From Polytrichum commune (lineage: Eukaryota > Streptophyta > Polytrichopsida > Polytrichales > Polytrichaceae), in contig OX485805.1 in NCBI GenBank assembly GCA_950295325.1, positions 3,596,501 to 3,660,500 on the forward strand: DNA of 64,000 bases, given 5' to 3'. The notes under the pieces were generated by a model, which was not told the origin of the DNA, did not search any database, and was given only the letters and a program-made list of their open reading frames with translations. This document shows, in pieces, positions 1-12,349 of the stretch. Position 1 is the first letter of the stretch. The number at the start of each line of letters is the position of its first letter. The position numbers and the translations under genes are program-made.

Positions 1-136
1 CCAAGAGTTGAGCCAACTCCGCACTTTCAACATCGAGCTCCGACAAACTACGATCGGACAGATTCAACAAATCTCACAGGAGATCGAAAATTACAAGGCA
101 TAAATCAATGCACTCAGCACACCTCCGGTAACCGGA

Positions 137-1099
137 ATGGATCGAGTCTTAGAACTTACCAAAATCGAAGCTTTTGATCACTGGATGGATGGAAAACCCG
201 AAACTAAGGAGCAGATCACAGCCAAAACCTTATTAGAAAGGGTGACATCAAAAATGGCACACACTTTCCGAAACCTCAAAACAACACTAAACCAGGTCAC
301 CCTAGAAAGAGACGAGCTGCAAAACAAAATAGAACAACAGGAGGAGGAAGAACCTGACCTTAATCAATGGGAGCAGTTTTTAGGTCACGCCAGGATTGAG
401 GATCCCGGTAATATGATCACAGCCACCATGAAGAACCTTGCACCGCCGGTCAGTATTTATCAATACTACCAGGCCTACAAGCCAATGCTACTCAATTGGA
501 GTAGCTTACCAGACATCAGAACACAAAGCTGCTTATCTAAGGAAGAATTTCAGGCATTATGGATCAAAGCCAACTCGGCCGCAAGGGACCTGCTCATTTT
601 TATGTGGGTATTGAGAGATCTGGTCTTACCCAAGGGAATAGCAGAAACAACCTCCACGAACCCAAACTTTTACCTAACCAGGTTCTGCATTAGTGCGCTC
701 ACGCACATTAACCGACATCATGAGGAGTTTTATTCTAACATTGAGAACCGCAAAAGCTTACCCCAGCTTGATCCATATGAACCAGAGACCATTGCCGAAA
801 TCCAGCAGTTAGCAAATGAACAATTCCCAGAGTTCTTATCAGCGTTAGATGTACTAGCGGCAGAGGACACTACAATACTACACGAAGCAAGCCAGCAACA
901 TCAAAACTTGATAAGAAAGTTTCCTGACTCGTTTCCAACAACTTTTCATAGGATCCAGCTTCACGGGTACATTACCAGGGCACTAGATGATCGGAAAAAC
1001 ACACTGGAACAACGACATATCTCTACGCCCCATGCTAGAGATCTATTATACCTTCCACAGTACGATCCAGCAAGTATGCGCATCCCTAAACGATCCTGA
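137..1099 (+). CDS. Retroelement 3' ORF of unknown function (320 aa)
   Basis: This ORF starts at an ATG and stops 18 bases before the polypurine tract of the element, so it belongs to the retrotransposon and not to a host gene. The predicted protein is 320 residues and hydrophilic. A probable coiled coil lies around residues 30-75 (TLLERVTSK then NQVTLERDELQNKIEQQ), followed by an acidic run and a mostly helical remainder. No CCHC zinc knuckle, protease, reverse transcriptase or integrase motif is seen. It could be a capsid-type (gag) product or an extra ORF placed between polymerase and LTR, as some large plant elements carry. I do not recognise the family. Confidence 0.5.
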   Translation: MDRVLELTKIEAFDHWMDGKPETKEQITAKTLLERVTSKMAHTFRNLKTTLNQVTLERDELQNKIEQQEEEEPDLNQWEQFLGHARIEDPGNMITATMKNLAPPVSIYQYYQAYKPMLLNWSSLPDIRTQSCLSKEEFQALWIKANSAARDLLIFMWVLRDLVLPKGIAETTSTNPNFYLTRFCISALTHINRHHEEFYSNIENRKSLPQLDPYEPETIAEIQQLANEQFPEFLSALDVLAAEDTTILHEASQQHQNLIRKFPDSFPTTFHRIQLHGYITRALDDRKNTLEQRHISTPHARDLLYLPQYDPASMRIPKRS

Positions 1100-1131
1100 G
1101 GGCAGGATCTCAACCTGGGGAGGGGGTAAAA

Positions 1132-3637
1132 TGTTAAGTAACATTACCACAAAAGGAGACTTATGGAACTCAAGAAGAGTTGTTGAAGAGAAACAAATCA
1201 AGTAAGCACAAGAGGAAAGCAAGTAGCCGAAAGGGAGCTGCAACATGTATACAGAGAAGGGCAATTAGTGAGGAATTAACCAAAAGAGAGCACAGCTTGT
1301 CTACAGAAGGGCACTTAGTGAGGATTAGCTGGAAGAGAGCACAGCTGTATACAGAAGGGTACTTAGTAAGAATTAGCCGGAAGAAAGCGCGGCCTGGTAC
1401 TTAGTGAGTAAACTAGCCGGAAGAGAGCCACAGCCTGTACACAGGGGCAAGCACTTAAGAGAAAGGAGTTGAGTTGGCAGGCACTTAGGAGAAGGAGTTG
1501 GAGCTGGTTACAGAGAAAGCACAGCCATAGCCGAATACCGAGGAAGGCGAAGGAGAAAACCCAGACCCCGATACTAGAACCCTGGACCCCTCGACCACGG
1601 GCTTAAGGTCCAACACGGGATTGGGGAGAATACGCGCGGCCATAGGCTTCCTTCTACACGGGTTTAGGAACACCAGAGGATAGTAAGAGAATGGTAGAAG
1701 ACTAAGCTAATTAGAAAAATATTATGGGTACTTATAGAACTATAAGGGTATTAGGTGAGAAGAAGTATGATTATGAAAATATATTAGAATATAGGATTTT
1801 GAGGATGTATGACTATCCAAAGAAATATGATTATGGATATATATAGGAAATAGAATTATGAGGAAGCATGATTATGATTTTTGGATACAAAGACATTATG
1901 GAGCCATTAATGGGAATATAGGACTAGGGAACATTCTACGTGGATGTTCTAAATACCAATCACCGGAATGGAATCAATCAAGCACGAAGATTTGATTAAC
2001 TCTCAAGGAGGAATATAGTGAAATCTTGGTATTGAGAACATAGGGTAGTAAAACGGTTATAACCGTTTGGGATAGATAGTATCTACATAGGTTGAAGATA
2101 GATAGCTATCTAGGATAGTAAAAGATTACAATCACTCAACGAAGATTTTTAGATTGATAGGAAAGACTATATAAGGGAAGCAAATTAGGAGACTATCACC
2201 TCATTTTCTACACAACGAAGTTATCTTAAATTTGAATGTCAAGAATCACTTGAAGCTTTTGTAACTCTCCTCTCGAGGAACTTTTGCAATACACTTATCT
2301 TTTCTACAAATGCGTGTGATCTTTCTACCTCTCTCAATTTGAACTACGAGTCGTCAATGGTACTTTGTAGCTTAAGTAATTGAGCAACCGAGAGTAGAGA
2401 AGATTGAGTAGACTCTTTTGAGAAAAAACTCAAAAGATAGTGTGAGGGTGAGAACAAAGCGCTCAAGACAAATTGGAGAATCAATGGGACTTTGAGAGAG
2501 ATTGAATTGAGAAAGCGATTGTCAACTTGAGTGAAGGAAACAAGATTATCTCTCAAAGCGGAACTTATCATTGATCTCCTCAAAAGGGAATCATAAATAT
2601 ACATGTGATTGAATGATTGAAGAATTATATGCATGCTATGATTTAAGCAAAACAACTTAACGATTGCAACTCCTTCAAAAGAGGAGGAGCTTATTATTGA
2701 AAACTACAGAATTGACTTATAAGTATTATATACTACATATTGATTGTTGAACTTATGATTAACAAGAATGATGAAGACATTAATTCATATCAAAGTTTGA
2801 ATACATATGAATGAAGTAATATTGATATAAGATAATCTACTTACTACAATTGTTATTGAAGCTTCTTACTTTAAGATTCTTTGTGAGTTGTTGGATGTCA
2901 TTACAATTTGAAGGATTATCTATTCAAGAGAAGATCTCTCTCTCTCTCTTGAGCAAAACTCAAGAGAGATAGGTTTATCTTCTCGTCATCAAGAAACACT
3001 TTGTAGTAAAAGTGCTTCTTCTTTTAAGATACTTTGTGAGTTGTTGGATGTCATTAACAATCAAAGAGGAGTTCTTTCTCTTGAATAAACCTCAAGAGAG
3101 TTATAATTATTCTTGTCATTAAAACACTTTGAATGTTAAACGTGACATTGCAAAACATCCAATGATGTGTTCACGAAATTATAACTACTATATGCATACA
3201 TGTCAAGTTACAATATTATAAGTAGTAACACTTGAATTTAAAAAGGAAGACTCAAGATTATTAGATCTTCTTCATCATTATAAGATTATTATCATTTGTG
3301 TGATTAATGTTTATGAACTACTAACATTAAGGATTCATACAATTTATTAAACACTATATTATTATCAAGGATATTGTTACACCTCTTGAAGCTTTCTTTA
3401 AATCTAATGGTTTTTATTATCAATGATGCCTTACATTGAGAGTAAGAATTAAGATAATGAGATTATGTTCACTCCAATAATTATATTCATATCATAAGGA
3501 GAAGAGAGGGATTATTAATTAGAGACCGAACATATTAATGAGGCACGGTAGTTTTCAAGCAAATATAAATTTACGTGATGTCTCACCGTGAGTCTTCTTG
3601 AGCTAAATTGCAAGGGAACGACCCACGGGGTGCATCA
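1132..3637 (+). repeat. Long 3' LTR (about 2.5 kb)
   Basis: It begins TGTTAAGTAAC directly after the polypurine tract and is AT-rich through its middle. It has a TATA-like box near 2167 and ends near the GGGAACGACCCACGGGG stretch with TGCATCA. The 3' border is the least certain part, since the sister LTR is out of view. Internal tandem repeats are found at 1240-1460. A second duplicated patch around 2870-3080 has the phrase TTTGTGAGTTGTTGGATGTC twice. Confidence 0.5.
1240..1460. repeat. Tandem repeats of about 40-48 bp in the LTR
   Basis: The phrase GAGAGCACAGC...TACAGAAGGG...ACTTAGTGAG...ATTAGCCGGAA recurs about five times with small changes and length differences. It lies in the upstream (U3) part of the LTR, where short tandem repeats commonly act as enhancer-like modules. 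Confidence 0.6.
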
Positions 3638-5160
3638 GCTGCCCCCCCCCTTATTTATAAGTTCACGCTAAGTATTTCCTATTGCGTTGAGTATACCATA
3701 GTATGAGTTCGCTCCGAAAATATCGCTGATATATCAGACCTATCATTATCTACATGATTTGAATTGTATTCATTTCTAAATATTTATAAAGGTTTCTAAA
3801 TATTTATGGGTCTCTTCTTCTAACGGTAGTTTTAGATGTTATTGAATGGTACGAGTTTTGCTACTTTGCTTGAATGCTTGAATTTTATGACTTAGAATTT
3901 TCTCTTACGTTGTGACCTTAGCCTATGATTAAGCGGCTCTCACCATAATATGGACAGTCAAAAGTTCCCTAGTTTAATTAGATCATGTCAACTAGTCTCT
4001 CTGAAAGGTACCCTAAAACAAAGTCTCTATCCTTAAAGCCCTCAAAATTTGCACGGTAATAGGTCCGTCGTTTTTACTAAAAAAATAGGTCCCATGATTT
4101 TTTCTATTTATATTTTCTAAATTTAGAAATTTTAGTACTTTAATTGGAAAGTGTTGACTTTTTTCTGCTCACCGCTCGCGTCCCACCGCTCACACGGTAG
4201 CGTCGTTGTTCTATTCTTCTCCCTTTCATCAACTAAGGCAAAATCGGCATTCCATGTTGCAGGTAATATACGCACCATCCTCCAACAATTCTTGACTATT
4301 TGTGCATCCAACTCATTCCATACTTCATAAACCTATCCATTTCTGATGTAAGCAGAAGAGAAACTATGAATACAGTGATCAGAGTTGATTGAACTCGGTA
4401 GAAGATTGAAATGCTTACAGATTAGGCCGGCCACCAAACAAAAAAAATATCAGGCTATGCTTAGGAGATGGAACATTTGCCACACAGATCAAGAAGCAAG
4501 ATTCTGCGAGACTAGTCTGGAGTACTGCAAGATTGAATTGGAGATTGTAGAAGATTGAATTGGAAACTGCAAGAATGCAAGAGAGTGCACAAGAGGCAAC
4601 ATACTAGGGAGGAGGCCCCTCTAACCCTAAACCAAGTCCATTCTACACTTGTAACCCTAATTATCATTAAGTTCCCAATGATAAGGGAAGTTCTCAAGTA
4701 GTTCCCAAGTGAAAATGGATGTATTCTAGATGTACATATCATGGATGAAAGGAATTTTAGCATTTATTCCCTCTTTAATATGACAAAATGCACGCTCTAA
4801 GTGTCGTATTATCGAGTGTCATAGTCGTCTAAAAGAGGGAGTTTTGAACTAAGAAGTTTGGTCGCGCAAAAATGTGTCGTAATATCGAGGGTGTCGTCTT
4901 AACGAGTGTCGTACTAACGAGGTTAGACTGTAGAAGTTTTGAACAAGATTCTCCCAAAATAATACCAAGCCCGTGGGGCTTGCATTGTCCTTTAAGGGTT
5001 AAACATATTATGTATATGATGAGCCCAACAGTACAACATTCATTGAGTAAGAAGATTCGACCCTCATCTTGCAGGTAGTGTGAAATCCTACATTTGTTTC
5101 CACAAACTGGTTCTTCAAGTCCCCGTCAATTGTCACAAGAACACCAATCAACTGCACAAA

Positions 5161-5191
<31 letters not shown>

Positions 5192-5785
5192 GGAGTGATG
5201 TATTCTTGTTGGCAGAAAAACATCAAAGGTTGCCATGAGGAGTAAGAGGCTTTCAACATGCCAATACAATCGATTTTTAACAATAGCACATGTCTCTTGA
5301 CAGCCCAAGCCGCTGTTACTATGAGGTATCTCTAAATTGTCATAAATTCAGTGAAAAGGTCAAAAATGTGAACGAATACAACATCCCGCTCCATATACAT
5401 TATCTTAGCTTGAATGCTAAACAGTTTAAGATACACATAACATTGGTGTTGCAGATTATGGGAAGTGGTCAAGAATGAGAATGCACTGAAGTCATTGATG
5501 CATGATAGAGTTATTACATGCACGAGTATAGAGTGCCAAGGCTCGTGGGTTAGGCACATACCAATAAATTCAAGGAGAGCACTTGCATCAACCACGCTCC
5601 TCTTAGGTTTGTATGCATAAGATTCTTGAAGAAGTTGACCTTGCATTCTGTGAGAGAACCCCTCATGGCGAGGGAATCTGGTTGAAAAATCCAATTGTAG
5701 GAATTAGTATGTCCTTCGCAATCAATTTTGTGTTTTCAGTTTGGGAATTGGGGCTTTTCCTCTTATTCGTCCTCTCCCTTCCTTC
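3638..5785. other. AT-rich stretch with no recognised gene
   Basis: No ORF here has protein-like composition or splice-linked neighbours. Visible items are a run of nine or ten C at about 3642-3651 and an AAT microsatellite at 5161-5191. Short ORFs over the AAT run encode only isoleucine or tyrosine strings. Confidence 0.5.
5161..5191. repeat. (AAT)n microsatellite
   Basis: About ten uninterrupted AAT units. Confidence 0.9.
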
Positions 5786-6883
5786 TGTCGCAACCCTTGC
5801 TAACCCCCCTTGACAATCTTGCCAATTTTCAATTCTAGCAAAGGTTACGAGCGCTAACCATTCGCATTCCGCCATGCTAATGGTTAGCTCCTCCTACCCC
5901 GGACCATATAGCTCATAGGAGGGAACCAACCCTCCTACTTTGCTTTCGGGACTCACCCCTTAATCGGTAACCCATTCCTAGATGTGGACTTCCATCCATG
6001 GAAGTCCAATCCAATGTTGATCATCGCGTTGCCGGAGCAACACTACAACAACCCGAACCATACTAGGCAACTATGGCCTCACAATGGGCCAAAGCCCATG
6101 GAGGCCGTGCCGTTCGGCCTCGGGTGGGTGAGGCCACACCACCTCACCTATATAAGCCTCTAGGACTCTACGCGGGGCCCCTACCCCACCGTCAACCAAC
6201 CTCTTGTCTCTCCACCAAGAGTTGGGGCCAAGTAGACATTTTCCCTTAGCTGCTGGGCCTAGAAGCCCCCAGCAGCTTCAGACCATCATAACTTCCTTGT
6301 ATGATGTCTAATACCAACAAGTAACCACTCCATCCTCATCTAAGCTTCACGTACATGCCAATAGACTCCTCACTTGCCCCATTCGGGCAAGTCTCCGGGA
6401 AGTTATGCCTGTTTGAACCTTGGCAGTCCCAGGAATCACTCCCAGGCATTGCTGTACCAGGGCGCTGTCCCGGGACAGCGCCCCACTCAAATGGCCATAA
6501 CTCCTAGCTCACACCTCCCATTGAGGTTTTCTTGAGCTTTCTAGAATCACCACGCCATGAGCTACGCATAGCTCATGGCCTTACCCTTGTGCCTCCTAGT
6601 TTGCGTGGGTGGGAGGCGTTCCCAACGCCCGGGGCCCTCACCCACACTAGGATCACTTGGGCCCTCTCACCAACGGCGCCACAAGTCCCGGGTGTCACTC
6701 CGGGGTCCCCCTTGTGCCCATGGTGTTTTGGGCACTCCTCATGGAGAGGTGCGCGACACCTTCGTTCTTGGACAAACTTAGTTGTAGAGGGATTACCTTG
6801 TATTTGCTGAGCTTGTGACTTTTCTTTGGTTTACAGGGTTGGAGTTGCCTTCGGCGGACGTCAATCGCCTGGAGGTCACAACA
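5786..6883 (+). mobile_element. Probable LTR (solo or 5' LTR) of a second retroelement
   Basis: The block begins TGTCGCAACC and can be closed at ...TCACAACA (6883), giving TG...CA ends about 1.1 kb apart. It is far more GC-rich than its surroundings and has a promoter-like cctatataagcc near 6149. About 60 bases downstream a short Met-rich reading frame begins, as expected for a leader region. No convincing primer-binding site or polymerase is seen. The call is tentative and could equally be another GC-rich repeat. It is treated as a fossil. Confidence 0.35.
6460..6483. repeat. Perfect 24-nt palindrome
   Basis: The half-site GGGCGCTGTCCC is followed immediately by its exact reverse complement, with no spacer. 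It sits in the putative LTR, downstream of the TATA-like box, and could form a hairpin in RNA. Confidence 0.9.
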
Positions 6884-9837
6884 TCATTACAGGATTAGTT
6901 GATGCCTTGAATTGACCAATTGAAGTTCAAAGCTTCGTGAAAATGAGCTCTCGTTTCAGAAGAATCCACAACTCCATGAAGGAGTCATATTTTGCATACT
7001 TCTCCAGGTGGAGCTTGTAGGATGGAAGGACAAAGATGTTGCTGCATCGATGAGGAGAGGATTACGAAGATGAATTTTGAAATGCAGGAGGAAATGAAGG
7101 CTTGGAGGGAAAATGTTGCCGCAGTGAGCTGTGAGGCCAAACCCACCACCCTTAAGCGTCCTAGTCCGGGTGATGGTTTTGAGAATCACATTCACTTCAT
7201 AACGTCATAATGTGAATTGCTATGTGGCTCTCATGCCCAAGGTACTCATTTTATATTAACTCAACTTGTTACATCATTTTGAATCTCTTGGCGTGTGGTG
7301 GAATTTGATTTCTCAAGGGTCCAACCCGCGGCCTTGGCCACGCATGCCCTTAAAGAGATTCCCCTAACACCCTTGATCTTTACTTCCCTTGTATTGCCCT
7401 TGCCAGGATCCTCCACATTCTCCATTCGTTGCACACGTGATCTTATTTTGACAAAGAGATTGCAAGTGTTTAAAAACACTCACCTCAATAGTCCATCATT
7501 AATACATTCAAAGAGTCACACACAACCATACCTAGTCTAATGAATCCCAACCCTTACCTAAGATCTAGGATAGCCTACAATAGCCTAGTGTGATTTAGAT
7601 TAATCTTCGGGCTAAGCAACTAAGTTGCTAGGCCTAGTTTAATTACTTGCACTCCCACAGGATCAGCTGGTACTTGGGTTGGCTTCGGCCCTGGAACTGG
7701 AACCGGTTGGCTTCGGCCCTGGGACTGAATCTGGTTGGCTTCGGCCCTGAACTGGTACTGGTTGGCTTCGGCCCTGGGACTGAAACTGGTTGGCTTCGGC
7801 CCTGGAACTGGAACCGGTTGGCTTTGGCCTTGGGTCAGCTATGAGCTGCCTTCAATAAGCAACCCTAGGTGCTAATCAAGCATCACCCTAACTCCCTTCT
7901 CCTTGTACTTTGGCTAAATGTACTAACTTACCCCGCTAATGAACTAATCTAACACACAACTACTCTAAGAGCTACTTAATCCACACCCTTGTCTCGAGCT
8001 CTAAGAGCTTCCCCCCTTTGAGAGATAATGAGAGAGAGAGCTTAACTAATTAACTTCACTAAAACTAATAACCCACACACGTGGCTCAAGCTCTTAGGAG
8101 CTTGCTCCCTTGAGAGCGCTTGATGGAGAGAGAGGAAAATGAGAGAGAAAACACCTTAAGTAGCAAAGAGGGAGAGAGGGAGAGAGGGAGAGAGAGGTGA
8201 GGATAGGGTGAGAGGATTAGCACCTCCAATCACAATCCTTTAACCTTCACCTCTAAAGTAGGGACTAATCCCCATCCACCAAGCTTCCTTCTTCCTAAAC
8301 TACCAAGGTGGATCCAAAAGTGGGCATTTAACCCGTGGAGCTCACCTTGCTTCACCTTACCCCCTACTCACATTATCAAGGCATACTCTTATTGAATTCA
8401 ACCTTGAAATAATCACACAACACATTCTAAAGCCTAAACTTAAATCCAAACCACACTTCACTTTTTTATGTTTTGTGAATAATCATAACACATCAAAGTC
8501 AAACTAAAATTGGTTTCGAAGAGTTAATCACCACATGTGGGCACCATTTTGGGCTCACATGAGCTTTCATGACGACGACGAGGCCCATCACGTTGTCTCT
8601 CATCACTCTGTATGGCAGGGTGGGGTGGGCAGGGCGGAGCGGGCAGGGCGGGCAGAGGCGGGGGGCCTTTTTTGAGGGTCCTTAGTGACAACGGGGGGTA
8701 TTATCTTGCTCACAAGCAATTAAACAACCCATTCAATTAGGTAATTTTCTAATTGTGCATATAGTGTAGTACCTTTTGATTACTTTAGAAGGTTGGGGTT
8801 AGTCATTCTCAGGTATCATATATTTATTATAAATTGACAAGTGGTTGGTTGGAAGAGTGCTATGCCCTATGATTATCTTGCACACGTGGCTAATTCTAGT
8901 TGGTTGTTTGACTAAGGCCAAACTTTGGCTCATTTCGAAAACCATCTCAAAAGGTGTTTTCTTTTAACCTTGGATAGATGCTCGAGTCTCTTGCTCGGCA
9001 ACAACAATTCATAATCTCAAAGTAGATTGACGGCTACTAAAGACGATGTCAATGATGGAGCTTACTCAAACACAAAGGATCACCTAGCATCTATTGTTGA
9101 TGAACACGAGACATAGAGCAAATATGCAACATTTCTAGAAGTTTTTTTTTTTTTTTTCATATTTTGTTTTGAAACATAAGTTTGAGAAGGATGGCGAGGA
9201 TGAAAACTCAAAGGTGGATTCAGATGCCACTTTGGAAAAGAGTTTTGTTTCAACTACAAAGACTTGGAAGGAATTTGGTGAGATTTCAAAGAAGGCGAGG
9301 TTGATCAAGAATTGGAGAAGGTGTCACAAAAGGAGCATAAGAACCACTACCAAGTTCTCATGGAATCACAAGAAGACATAAAAAATTGAAAGATATAAAA
9401 ACCTGAAATAAGAAATAAGAAATCTGAAACATGAAGACATAGAAACATGAAAACAAGGAAAAAACACCTCAAAAATGAAGAGAGTTACAACAATCTTGCT
9501 AGTAGGATTGGGTGCAAGGATGTCAAGTATTGTAAACCAATCTCACTGTTTGCATACACCAAAACTCTCAAAATGCAATGCCATGACCTAAACCAATCTC
9601 TTTCAAGTTGGTTACCTAAACCCATCATCCAATCTTTCTCAACCATTTTCTCAATCAATCAAAACAAGATGGAGAACAATAAAATCTCCAAGCCACTTTG
9701 AACACATGAATACCTTCATATTATTGTATTAGAGCAAGCCCGATCATTCATGGATTTGCATCTACATCCATAAATGAAAAGTGGCCTTCGTCTACGATGT
9801 AGATGCAAACCCAAGAAAAATTGCCACTCATCCGGCC
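6884..9837. other. Repeat-rich region without recognised gene
   Basis: No supported coding region is found. It contains a GGTTGGCTTCGGCC minisatellite (7678-7830), purine-rich GAGAGG tracts around 8024-8196, a G-rich patch around 8618-8665 (GGGCAGGGCGG-type repeats), and a 15-base T run near 9142. Confidence 0.5.
7678..7830. repeat. Minisatellite, about 28-bp unit, about 6 copies
   Basis: The core GGTTGGCTTCGGCCCTG recurs every 26-29 bases. It is separated by variable GGAACTGGAACC or GGGACTGAAACT spacers. The frame is open on the + strand only because the unit lacks stops, so I do not call it coding. Confidence 0.85.
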
Positions 9838-10222
9838 TTGCAACCAAATAATTGAGTTTGAGAAATAAGCAGTTGAGGTTTAGGGGGTCAGGAAAATTTT
9901 CCATTGCAGATGAACCGGTTGAGTTTGAGCAATAACCTTTTGAAGATGAAGACTTCAGGAAAATTACCCATCACAAATGAAGGGGTTGAGGTTCAGGGGT
10001 TTAGGACAATTACCCTTCACTTTAGAGTAATTCATAGAATATACCTCAATTTAATGAAGAAAAACCCGAAAGATCACAACATGTAACTGGTTGGACTTGG
10101 ATACAATAGGATTTTTACCGATAATGTTCAAAATCTCCCCGGTAATTTTCCCAAAGTCTTTCTCTTCAACCGGTTCTTTCTCAAAATCAATTGTTTCATT
10201 TGTAATTATGTAGTTGTAACTA
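9838..10222. mobile_element. Long-terminal-inverted-repeat element, copy 1
   Basis: The left arm contains ATGAACCGGTTGAGTTTGAG then a GGTT...CAGGAAAATTACC stretch and ends near ACATGTAACTGGTTGGACTTGG. The right arm near 10170-10222 is an inverted relative (CAACCGGTTCTTTCTCAAA...TTTGTAATTATG). The outer end of the left arm is present twice (9838-9900 and 9903 on). The same family recurs at 30346-30893, 42580-43265 and 49165-49374. It has no ORF, so it is a non-autonomous DNA element. Its superfamily is not established. Confidence 0.6.
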
Positions 10223-10399
10223 GCAAAAAGAAAGAGGGAAAAAGGTTTAAAAAAACATCTTATCTTATTACATATATAACTCTCCATGCATATCTCTCAC
10301 ATATGCATGGAATTCTCCTTCATCTGCAAAAAAAAAATCATCCCAAATGACCTTTGCAGGCATGATTAACCTCCCTATCCTGCATTTGCATGTGCATTG

Positions 10400-11960
10400 C
10401 AAACGAAACAAGAAAACAATAGAACCATGAGGCTCTGTCCTTTATTATGTAAGACTACAACTGTAGTTGTCCACTTTACTCCTCCCAATCCATGGCTATT
10501 TACTATACCTATACATTTTACGAAGCAACTATAGTTAACTATATATATAAACTATAGTTAACATCCACATTAAATAAATTATACAAAAATAGCAATAACA
10601 AGTAATTTGCTTGTGAAACAAGAAAACGGTAGAACCGTGAGGCTTTGTCCTTTACTATGAAAGACTATAATTGTAGTTGTCCACTTTGCTCATGCCAGTT
10701 CATGGCTATTTATTGCACCTATAACCAAATATTTCTTGGATTTTACGCACCTTCTTCTCAGATGCATGTCAAGGACTGAAGCTACTCATTTATCACCTGA
10801 AGATTTTTAAATAAATAATTAACAACTACCAAAATATTAAGTTAACTAGATTTTTTTTCAATACATTTTAGGGAGCAACTATAATTAACTAGATATATAT
10901 GACTATAGTTAACATCCACATTACATAAACTGGACCAAAAATAGCAAGAACAAGTTACGTCCAAGTGTGAACGCAAAGTGGTTAGGAAATTTGCTCTTGA
11001 AACAGAGAAGTCGATGCATAGTCTGTGTCCTACAGACAGAGCCAAAAATACAAAATGCAGATGCAGGGTGAATGGGCTTGCTCTTAAAATGATGTACGGA
11101 AAAGCGACACTGCCCCACCGGGCAATTGTGTTGGAAAGTACTGAGGGGTTTGTCATCCAAAAGTGCAGGCTCTCACGGATGAATGAATGATTGTGGTGGG
11201 GCCCGTGCCTCATCGAGAGCCTCGTTGGCAGTGGGACCCACCACGGGGCAAGGCCTTTTCACAAGGACCCTCCTTTGAATGGTTGCTAGAACTGGGCCTT
11301 TCCGGGGCTCGAGGAGGCTTCTAGAAGACGAGAACCCTCCCATTGGATAGCCTTGAATGACCTCACTCACTGCAACGTGATCCTTAACTGATGCCTAATT
11401 AAAGCGGGACAACACTTCCAACCGTTTCCTTCCAAATAATATAATATAATATAAGAAAACGGTAGAATCATGATGCTCAGTCCTTTCCTATGAAAGACTA
11501 CAATTGTAGTTGTACACTTTGCTCATGCCAGTCCATGGCTGTTTTCTATGCCTATAACCAACTATAATCAATTAGATTTTTTTCAATATATTTTAGGGAA
11601 TAACTATAGTTAACTAGGCATATATAACTATAGTTAACTATATTTTAGAACAACTATAGTTAACTAGACATATATAACTATAGTTAACTACATTTTTTGG
11701 CAAGTCGAATTGCGAACAACTATAGTTACGAAAGACAACTAGTTAACTAATAATTGAATTAGTTGGTTAGGTGTCCAAGGTATGTGACCTTTCACCATCC
11801 ACGTTAAATAAATTGGACCAAAAATAACATGAACAATTAACATCCAATTGTGAACGCAAAGTGGTTAGGAAATTTGCTCTTGAAACATAGAATTCAATAC
11901 GTAGTCTATGTCTTACAGACAGAGCCAATAAAACAAGAAAATGGTAGAACCATGAGGCTT
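10400..11960. repeat. Tandem or clustered repeat block (four to five degenerate copies)
   Basis: The module AACAAGAAAACGGTAGAACC...GAGGCTTTGTCCTTT...CATGGCTATTTACTATGCC begins near 10408, 10618, 11452 and 11933. A second module, CGCAAAGTGGTTAGGAAATTTGCTCTTGAAAC, occurs near 10972 and 11852. Between them lie palindromic ACTATAGTTAACT units around TATATA at about 10530-10565, 10870-10915 and 11600-11690. The copies are unequal, suggesting serial duplication of one element of roughly 500 bp. Confidence 0.65.
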
Positions 11961-12306
11961 TGTTGTTTCTTATGAAAGACTTTAATTATAGTTGTACACT
12001 TTGCTCATGCCAATCCATGGCTATTTACTATGCCTATAACCAATTTGTATATGGTTTTGGGGCTCCTCTTATGCATAGGATGTTTGGTAGTTTTGCTTCA
12101 TGTTGTGTGTGTACATGTGCATTTGAGGAGCCATCCCATGAATGTTGAGTCAGGTACGTGCATTGGTCAGTTTGATGAGTTGAACCCAACTACCATGACT
12201 TCAATTTCAACCTAAAGCACATGGATTCCAATATCCGGAGGCTTTACTCTCGAATCTAATGCGGATGAACATAGCTTATCATCTGAGTAATGTTATGTCT
12301 ATCACA

Positions 12307-12329
12307 TGTGTGTGTGTGTGTGTGTGTGT
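12307..12329. repeat. (GT)n microsatellite
   Basis: Uninterrupted TG dinucleotides just upstream of the duplicated repeat at 12350. Confidence 0.9.
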
Positions 12330-12349
12330 TTCTTGCTTTTCTTGTTTTT

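Larger units (their letters stand above)
1..3637 (+). mobile_element. 3' part of an LTR retrotransposon (internal end plus 3' LTR)
   Basis: The window opens inside a retroelement. An internal reading frame (137-1099) is followed by a purine-rich tract at 1117-1131 (GGGGAGGGGGTAAAA), the usual polypurine primer just before a 3' LTR. The LTR then starts with TGTTAAG at 1132. It contains a TATA-type promoter near 2167 (ctatataagg) and most plausibly ends with TGCATCA at 3637, giving a long LTR of about 2.5 kb. The 5' portion lies outside the window, so target duplication and LTR-LTR divergence cannot be judged. A gypsy-like large element is an inference from LTR size only; no polymerase domain is visible here. 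It is treated as a fossil. Confidence 0.6.

Noticed and set aside
6532-6810. Two overlapping plus-strand frames with protein-like length
   Set aside because: They lie in the GC-rich putative LTR and show no family features; frames are open because of base composition.
7678-7844. 65-residue frame through the GGTTGGCTTCGGCC minisatellite
   Set aside because: The frame is open only because the repeat unit lacks stops; there is no start context or neighbouring exon.
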